Shown here in pieces: positions 59,070-64,000 of a stretch of DNA of 64,000 nucleotides. How positions within the stretch are numbered: position 1 is the first letter of the stretch; every line of letters begins with the position of its first letter. Position numbers and translations under genes: made by a program. The stretch covers positions 1,664,001-1,728,000 of the forward strand of contig NC_018016.1 of NCBI RefSeq assembly GCF_000265465.1, given 5' to 3'. The notes under the pieces were generated by a model that saw nothing but the letters and a program-made list of their open reading frames with translations, made no database searches and was not told the origin of the DNA. This DNA is from Ornithobacterium rhinotracheale DSM 15997 (GTDB lineage: Bacteria; Bacteroidota; Bacteroidia; Flavobacteriales; Weeksellaceae).

Positions 59070-60134
59070 TTATTTGAATAATCTACCACTTCCACTGCTA
59101 GAACCTCTTGATGGAGTAGAGTACGAACCTCTGCTGCTACCCCAGCTACTGTTGCTGTTTCCCCAACTAGAGTTGCTGCTTGGTGTATCATAGCTCACTC
59201 TTGCTCGTCTCACTGGAGGAGTAGAAGGATAATTGTTGTAATTCTCATTTCTAGTACTTCTCTGGTATCTTCTAGGAGCGTTAGATTGTGTAGAGTACGC
59301 ATCGTTTCTGGTAGGAGCATTGCTTCTAACTCTTAAAGAACTTCTTGAACTATTATTGTAGTAGCTGCTGTTATAAGCACTATTGTTCATAGTTCTTCTA
59401 GGAGCTATTGTTGCATTGCTACCCATTACACTTCCTCTTTTTACAGGCACCGGTTTCACATAGTACGGAGTATAATATCCGCTTCCATAATATCCACCGC
59501 CGTAATAATAAGGATTGTTATAACCATAATATCCGTAATACGGAGCATATGGAGCCCAAGAGTTATAGCCATAGCCATAATAAGGAGAGTAGTATCCGTA
59601 ACCTCCATAGAACGGATAGTCCCAGCCCCAGAAATTATTGTAGTAGCCATAAGGATAATATCCACCATAAAATCTTGGCGAGTACCAATTATAGCCCATT
59701 CCAAAACCTAATCCTAAGCCAAAGCCAGAATAGTATGGAGAACCAAAATAGTTGACAGAAACATTTACATCTTGGTCAACATCGCCCCAAGTAGAATATT
59801 TGGAGCGTGGCTTTCTATCCTTTCTTTGCCAGTCTCCCTTGTATTCAGATACAGGAGCATTGCCATTTTCGTCAAAATATTTACCCCCAATCCTTACCAA
59901 ATCTTTTTCTTGAGTAGGCGTTTGGGTGTAATATCTTGCATCGTAGTACACATCTTCATTGCCATTATCATACACGGCAACTTCTCTTACATCCACAGAA
60001 GGGTCGTAATAAATTCCATCGGTTTCTCTTGCCATTGGTTGAGAAACGGTACAAGAAGAAACCCCTGCAAACAACAATCCCAGCGGAATTATGCGCAGAA
60101 ATGCTAAGTTTAATATTTTATTTTTATTTTTCAT
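59070..60134 (-). CDS. Gly/Tyr-rich lipoprotein
   Basis: 354-aa lipoprotein with lipobox AGVSSCTV (Cys at about 28). The first third (about 30-130) is a mixed domain (YYDPSVDVREVAVYDNGNED). The middle (about 140-225) is a low-complexity Gly/Tyr/Pro stretch (many YGYY, GGYY and PYYG units). The last third is Ser/Asn/Arg-rich (SSRSSLRVRSN, SNSSWGNSNSSWGSS). Highly biased, surface-type composition; likely extracellular, function unknown. Divergent from proS and upstream of the OmpP1-like gene, a recurrent flavobacterial arrangement. Confidence 0.7.
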   Translation of the reverse strand: MKNKNKILNLAFLRIIPLGLLFAGVSSCTVSQPMARETDGIYYDPSVDVREVAVYDNGNEDVYYDARYYTQTPTQEKDLVRIGGKYFDENGNAPVSEYKGDWQRKDRKPRSKYSTWGDVDQDVNVSVNYFGSPYYSGFGLGLGFGMGYNWYSPRFYGGYYPYGYYNNFWGWDYPFYGGYGYYSPYYGYGYNSWAPYAPYYGYYGYNNPYYYGGGYYGSGYYTPYYVKPVPVKRGSVMGSNATIAPRRTMNNSAYNSSYYNNSSRSSLRVRSNAPTRNDAYSTQSNAPRRYQRSTRNENYNNYPSTPPVRRARVSYDTPSSNSSWGNSNSSWGSSRGSYSTPSRGSSSGSGRLFK

Positions 60135-60276
60135 GACATAAAAGTTTTATGTAAATATACAAATAATTAAATTTGTGCTTTTATTTTTAACCAAGAAAAT
60201 TCAAATCATATGCCAATATTGAACGATTTATAATTTCATGAAAAAGATTGGCAAATATTTAATAAAAAAGAAGGAT

Positions 60277-61752
60277 ATGGCAAAATTAACGCCTCGTAAT
60301 GAGGATTATAGCAAGTGGTATAACGAGCTAGTAGTTTCTGCAGATTTAGCAGAAAATTCAGGAGTAAGAGGTTGTATGGTAATCAAACCTTATGGCTATG
60401 CCATTTGGGAAAAAATGCAAGCTCAATTAGACAAAATGTTCAAAGAAACTGGGCACCAAAATGCATATTTCCCGTTATTTGTTCCCAAAAGTTTATTTGA
60501 GGCTGAAGAGAAAAATGCAGAAGGATTTGCCAAAGAGTGTGCCGTAGTTACACACTACCGATTGGTAAAAGACGAGGAAAAGCCAGGGAAATTAAAAGTA
60601 GATCCTAACTCAAAATTGGAGGAGGAGCTTGTGGTGCGTCCCACCTCAGAAGCCATTATTTGGAATACCTATAAAAACTGGATTCAATCGTATCGTGACC
60701 TGCCAATTTTGGTAAACCAATGGGCAAATGTGGTGCGTTGGGAAATGCGTACACGCTTGTTCTTGAGAACTGCCGAATTCTTATGGCAAGAGGGGCACAC
60801 AGCACACGCTACTCGCGAGGAGGCAATTGAGGAAACAGAGAAAATGATTGGGGTTTATGCAGATTTTGCAGAAAACTATATGAAAATTCCTGTAATTAAA
60901 GGTTTAAAAACTGAAGCAGAGCGTTTTGCAGGAGCAGATGAAACTTATTGTATCGAGGCGTTGATGCAAGATGGCAAAGCATTGCAAGCAGGAACATCTC
61001 ACTTTTTAGGGCAAAACTTTGCAAAGGCTTTTGATGTTAAATTCAATTCAAAAGAAGGTAAATTAGAATATGTTTGGGCAACTTCTTGGGGCGTTTCTAC
61101 GCGATTGATGGGAGCTTTAATCATGACTCACTCAGACGACCAAGGGTTGGTGTTACCTTCAACATTGGCACCGATTCAAGTAGTGATTGTTCCAATTTAT
61201 TTCAACGATGAGCAAAAAGCTAAAATCGATGAGGTAGCTTTGAGAATGCACGATGAATTAAAAGCTAAAGGGCTTAGCGTGAAATACGATGACAATGATG
61301 CCTATAAGCCAGGCTGGAAATTCCACGAATATGAATTAAAAGGTGTGCCAGTGCGTATCGCAATTGGACCAAAAGATTTAGAAAAAGGACATGTAGAAGT
61401 GGCAAGGAGAGATACGCTTGAAAAACAATTCATCGCGACCGATGAGGTAACCGATCTAGTGCCAAATCTTTTACAAGAAATCGACAATAATTTATTTAAG
61501 CGTGCGGTGGAATATCGTGCAACGCATACTACCAAAGCCGATACTTGGGAAGAGTTTGTAGATATTTTAGAAAACAAAGGAGGTTTTGTGTCTGCTCACT
61601 GGGACGGAACTACGGAAACCGAGGAGAAAATTCAAGAGATGACCAAAGCTACAATTCGTTGTATTCCTTTAGATAATCAATTGGAAGAAGGAAAATGTAT
61701 ATTGACGGGCAAGCCAAGTAAACAACGCGTATTGTTTGCAAAATCATATTAA
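60277..61752 (+). CDS. proS: Prolyl-tRNA synthetase
   Basis: 491-aa class II aminoacyl-tRNA synthetase, short (type 3, archaeal/eukaryotic-like) form without the bacterial editing insert. Motifs: [15 protein letters not shown] near the start, motif 2 [29 protein letters not shown] and motif 3 [26 protein letters not shown]. An anticodon-binding domain and a C-terminal domain ending in the usual Tyr follow. The ATG at 60277 is preferred because an AAGAAGG sits just upstream and the product begins [15 protein letters not shown]; the ATG at 60238 would add 13 Lys-rich residues. Confidence 0.95.
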   Translation: MAKLTPRNEDYSKWYNELVVSADLAENSGVRGCMVIKPYGYAIWEKMQAQLDKMFKETGHQNAYFPLFVPKSLFEAEEKNAEGFAKECAVVTHYRLVKDEEKPGKLKVDPNSKLEEELVVRPTSEAIIWNTYKNWIQSYRDLPILVNQWANVVRWEMRTRLFLRTAEFLWQEGHTAHATREEAIEETEKMIGVYADFAENYMKIPVIKGLKTEAERFAGADETYCIEALMQDGKALQAGTSHFLGQNFAKAFDVKFNSKEGKLEYVWATSWGVSTRLMGALIMTHSDDQGLVLPSTLAPIQVVIVPIYFNDEQKAKIDEVALRMHDELKAKGLSVKYDDNDAYKPGWKFHEYELKGVPVRIAIGPKDLEKGHVEVARRDTLEKQFIATDEVTDLVPNLLQEIDNNLFKRAVEYRATHTTKADTWEEFVDILENKGGFVSAHWDGTTETEEKIQEMTKATIRCIPLDNQLEEGKCILTGKPSKQRVLFAKSY

Positions 61753-61777
61753 AATTCGATTTTTCAAAACACAAAAA

Positions 61778-61813
61778 AAATCCGTGCTCATCTCTGAACA
61801 CGGATTTTTTTAT
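61778..61813. terminator. proS terminator
   Basis: AAATCCGTG (61778-61786) and CACGGATTT (61799-61807), a 9-bp stem with T run. The A run on the other side can also serve the convergent DUF4136 gene. Confidence 0.75.
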
Positions 61814-61823
61814 AGATAAAAAT

Positions 61824-62372
61824 TTATTTTTTAGGCGGGTAGAAATACAAAATTTCATTTACCGCTTTCGGGATTCGTTCTACTTTGTCAGAAAGCTTAT
61901 ACAAGTTTAATCCCTCACCCATTCCTTGCCAAACAAGCGTATTGTTTTTGCGATTTACCAAATCGATGATCAAAGTCCCATCGTGGTATTTTCTCACATT
62001 CGGTGCACCCCAGTAGCCGTTGTAGCCATAAGGTCCCCAAAGACCAGCCCACCATGGATTATACCATGGGTCTACATCTACATTCACATGTTTTTGCGTT
62101 TTAGCAACGAGGTTTACGATCAAATCGGCAGAATTTTCAGAATTTGCCATCGTCAAACCTTTTTCTTCAAGATTTTGCTGAACTGCTGCTACTACACGAC
62201 GCTTGTCTAAATCATTCATTTTTAAATTATTTAGACCTTTTTCATGAAAAGCAAAAGTTTTAAATTGCTGAAAATTCACATTTCTGTCGTAGTCACTGCT
62301 CACGCTCACCGTTCCACAGGAAGTCAATGCCAATAGCATGATCATTCCAATGATAGATAAATATTTATTCAT
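61824..62372 (-). CDS. DUF4136 lipoprotein
   Basis: 182-aa lipoprotein with lipobox LALTSCGT (Cys at about 19). The DUF4136 domain is indicated by SSDYDRNVNFQQFKTFAFHEKG (about 25-46), DLIVNLVAKTQKHVNVDV and the C-terminal YHDGTLIIDLVNRKNNTLVWQGMGEG (about 129-154). A Trp/Tyr/Gly-rich stretch (PWYNPWWAGLWGPYGYNGYWG) lies in the middle. Function unknown, common in Bacteroidota. Monocistronic. Confidence 0.85.
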   Translation of the reverse strand: MNKYLSIIGMIMLLALTSCGTVSVSSDYDRNVNFQQFKTFAFHEKGLNNLKMNDLDKRRVVAAVQQNLEEKGLTMANSENSADLIVNLVAKTQKHVNVDVDPWYNPWWAGLWGPYGYNGYWGAPNVRKYHDGTLIIDLVNRKNNTLVWQGMGEGLNLYKLSDKVERIPKAVNEILYFYPPKK

Positions 62373-62485
62373 GATTAATTCGTTTAATATAAAAGAGCGA
62401 GTAACAATAATTATTCCAATTCGTTAAGCACTAGTTTTTTAGCAAAGAATTATGCTTTGATTAAAAAATATCAAAATTCTATTTT

Positions 62486-62653
62486 TTATCTTTTTTTTCT
62501 AAAGGAATTGGTCTTTTTATCATAGCCATAAGGGCAATGTTTGCACCCACTTTGGCAACAATAGCCGCGTTTGAGCAAATATTTCTCGGTTTTAATTTTA
62601 AAACCTTCGGGCGAAAGATAGAAATCTCCTTCCTCTAGTTTATCTTGTGGCAT
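62486..62653 (-). CDS. Small DUF5522-like cysteine protein
   Basis: 55-aa ORF beginning MPQDKLEEGDFYLSPEGFKI and containing YCCQSGCKHCPYGY (about 31-44), a four-cysteine cluster plus His likely to bind a metal or iron-sulfur centre. The sequence EGFKIKTEKYLLKRGYCC fits DUF5522. It starts in a TAATG overlap with the aroA stop, so it is translated by re-initiation. Function unknown. Confidence 0.7.
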   Translation of the reverse strand: MPQDKLEEGDFYLSPEGFKIKTEKYLLKRGYCCQSGCKHCPYGYDKKTNSFRKKR

Positions 62654-63882
62654 TATGGCTGAATGTTAAAGCCTACTCGTTCCAAATCTTTCCAGAAATT
62701 AGGATAGGACTTGCCCACAACTTCTGGTTCTTTAATTTCCATTTCACGAATCACGGCTAGTGGCGTAAAACTCAGTGCCATACGGTGGTCTTGATAAGTC
62801 TCAATAGTTGGCGTTTGCCAAATATTTTCAAAAGAAACAAGCTCAATAGAGTCTCCCGTAATGATGGTTTTTACTCCACATTTTTCTAATTCTGCTTGCA
62901 GTGCTACCAATCGATCGGTTTCTTTGATTTTTAAAGTATGTAATCCAGTGAGCATAGCTTTGATTTTCAATCCTGCACAAGTGATGGCAATTGTTTGTGC
63001 TAAATCTGGATTTTTATTTAAATCTAAACGAATAACCTCTGGTGGTGTGAAATCTGTTTTTTTGCGTAAAATCACTTTGTTGTTACGCCAAAGGGTCATT
63101 ACGCCAAAGTATTTTTCATAAATCGGAACCAAGCGTGCATCACCTTGTAGGCTATCTTTTTTATAAGTAGAAAGCGTGATGTCGCAATCTTTGGACAAAG
63201 CCGCCATGCTGTACCAATACGAAGCCGAGCTCCAGTCTGATTCTACAACAACATTGGTGCGTCTTATCCTACGACAAGGAAACACTCGAATGCCTGTTTC
63301 GTCATCAAACCATTCAACTTTTATTCCCACAGATTCCAATTGTGCTTTGGTCATTTCAATATAGGGTTTAGAAGTAAGTTCGGTGGTGAATTTTATTTCT
63401 AAACCTTGTCTTAATTTAGGCGCAACAAGCATTAATGCAGAAATGTATTGGCTGCTCAAATTTGCTTGGATTTCGATATGTTTAGGCTGAATGGCTCTTC
63501 CTGTGATTTTGAGCGGAGGATAGCCTTCTTTTTTTACATATTCGATATCGGCACCTGCTTTTCTTAGAGCTTCTACGAGAGGAGCAATTGGTCTTTCCTG
63601 CATTCTTTTAGAGCCAGTGAGGATAACTTCTTTTCCCTTAGAGAGGGCATAGTAAGCCGTAAGGAAACGCATGGCTGTTCCTGCGTGATGAATATCAATT
63701 TCGCGAGAATCACTTTGCAATGCACTTCGCAAAACTTTGGTGTCCTCGGCATCTGCAATGTTTTCTATGTCTTTGATTTCTGGGAAAAGTTTCTTTAAAA
63801 TCAGCCAGCGGTTGCTCTCACTTTTTGAGCCTCCGATTTCGATTTCTCCAAAAATTTCAGCAGAGTGGTGGATAAGTTTCAT
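62653..63882 (-). CDS. aroA: 3-phosphoshikimate 1-carboxyvinyltransferase (EPSP synthase)
   Basis: 409-aa shikimate-pathway enzyme joining shikimate-3-phosphate and PEP. Signatures: GGSKSESNRWLIL (about 17-29, the substrate-binding SKS), HHAGTAMRFLTAYYAL (about 60-75), SQYISALML, SDWSSASYWYSMAALS and LKIKETDRLVALQAELEKCG (about 322-341) with the conserved KETDR. It is shorter than E. coli AroA, as in other Bacteroidota. It lies three bases downstream of a MazG-like gene and upstream of the DUF5522 gene. Confidence 0.93.
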   Translation of the reverse strand: MKLIHHSAEIFGEIEIGGSKSESNRWLILKKLFPEIKDIENIADAEDTKVLRSALQSDSREIDIHHAGTAMRFLTAYYALSKGKEVILTGSKRMQERPIAPLVEALRKAGADIEYVKKEGYPPLKITGRAIQPKHIEIQANLSSQYISALMLVAPKLRQGLEIKFTTELTSKPYIEMTKAQLESVGIKVEWFDDETGIRVFPCRRIRRTNVVVESDWSSASYWYSMAALSKDCDITLSTYKKDSLQGDARLVPIYEKYFGVMTLWRNNKVILRKKTDFTPPEVIRLDLNKNPDLAQTIAITCAGLKIKAMLTGLHTLKIKETDRLVALQAELEKCGVKTIITGDSIELVSFENIWQTPTIETYQDHRMALSFTPLAVIREMEIKEPEVVGKSYPNFWKDLERVGFNIQP

Positions 63883-63885
63883 AAT

Positions 63886-64000
63886 TTAAGAACGGAGTTT
63901 TGGGTTATTGGCGTGTCTGTCGTGGTCTCTTTTGGTTTTGAGTTCCATTTTGCGCTGAAAGGCAGCGTCGATGTCTGTACCTGTTTGGTTGGCTAAACAA
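63886..64000 (-). CDS. 3' end of MazG-like nucleotide pyrophosphohydrolase (partial)
   Basis: The last 38 codons of a minus-strand gene that runs off the right edge: LANQTGTDIDAAFQRKME and a basic tail (TKRDHDRHANNPKLRS). The pattern LANxTGxDIxxAFxxKM is what follows the metal-binding helices in all-alpha MazG-type NTP pyrophosphohydrolases; the catalytic part lies outside the window. It is separated from aroA by three bases, so the two are co-transcribed. Confidence 0.5.
   Translation of the reverse strand, partial: CLANQTGTDIDAAFQRKMELKTKRDHDRHANNPKLRS

Noticed and set aside
59408-59755. 115-codon plus-strand His/Asn-rich ORF
   Set aside because: It is the reverse complement of the Gly/Tyr-rich low-complexity tract of the minus-strand lipoprotein gene.
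1-64000. CRISPR arrays, rRNA genes and insertion sequences
   Set aside because: Looked for regular direct repeats with spacers, rRNA landmarks and transposase motifs; none were found. The repeats present are terminators, dyads or short operator-like units.

Overview
The window is chromosomal DNA of a low-GC (roughly 35%) member of the Bacteroidota, class Flavobacteriia. The evidence is the TAnnTTTG (-7) promoters with an upstream TTG (-33), SusC/SusD and HmuY outer-membrane systems, a 6S-like RNA between zapA and rny, and gliding-clade style gene neighbours (rhomboid pair behind mutL, GH3-like protein, DUF2807). A complete urease locus in such a background would fit a urease-positive Weeksellaceae such as Ornithobacterium; that species-level guess is inference only.

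Region 1-5370 is an accessory element read entirely on the minus strand. It has an HUH rolling-circle Rep, a small helix-turn-helix protein overlapping the rep 3' end, and then a tightly packed run of small unfamiliar genes: a beta-rich protein, a Gly-rich protein with a C-terminal membrane anchor, four very short ORFs (one apparently expressed by -1 frameshifting), a repeat-bearing membrane protein and a membrane-anchored GH19-type lysozyme. It looks like an integrated small single-stranded-DNA phage, probably continuing past the left edge. Region 5497-7673 carries an orphan PD-(D/E)XK nuclease-like gene and a YD-repeat-like gene broken by an in-frame TAG.

Region 7734-31877 is mostly housekeeping: K+/H+ antiporter with its flavodoxin-like partner, ZIP transporter, cutC, glucan phosphorylase, zapB-like/zapA/6S RNA/rny, GH3-like protein, mutL with two rhomboids, tRNA-Cys, rfbD, HIT protein and greA (with an attenuator-like leader), radA, the lutABC lactate operon and argH.

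Region 31878-39119 holds a SusCD-type outer-membrane importer followed by a secreted M28 peptidase. These read together as a peptide-uptake locus, preceded by a long regulatory intergenic region.

Region 39381-50358 is the urease locus: ureA, ureB, ureC, an outer-membrane barrel gene, ureE, ureF, ureG, ureD, a UreH/NiCoT-like nickel permease, a urea transporter, a TonB receptor and an AraC regulator. Together they cover urea entry, nickel entry through both membranes, enzyme assembly and regulation.

Region 50497-55254 is a heme/iron operon (HmuY, TonB receptor, periplasmic CbiK-like chelatase lipoprotein, PepSY membrane protein, small lipoprotein) behind a promoter containing a Fur-like palindrome. 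Region 55423-64000 returns to housekeeping genes: yidD, lgt, a DUF192 protein, mscL, an outer-membrane transport barrel, a Gly/Tyr-rich lipoprotein, proS, a DUF4136 lipoprotein, a tiny DUF5522 protein, aroA and the 3' end of a MazG-like gene.
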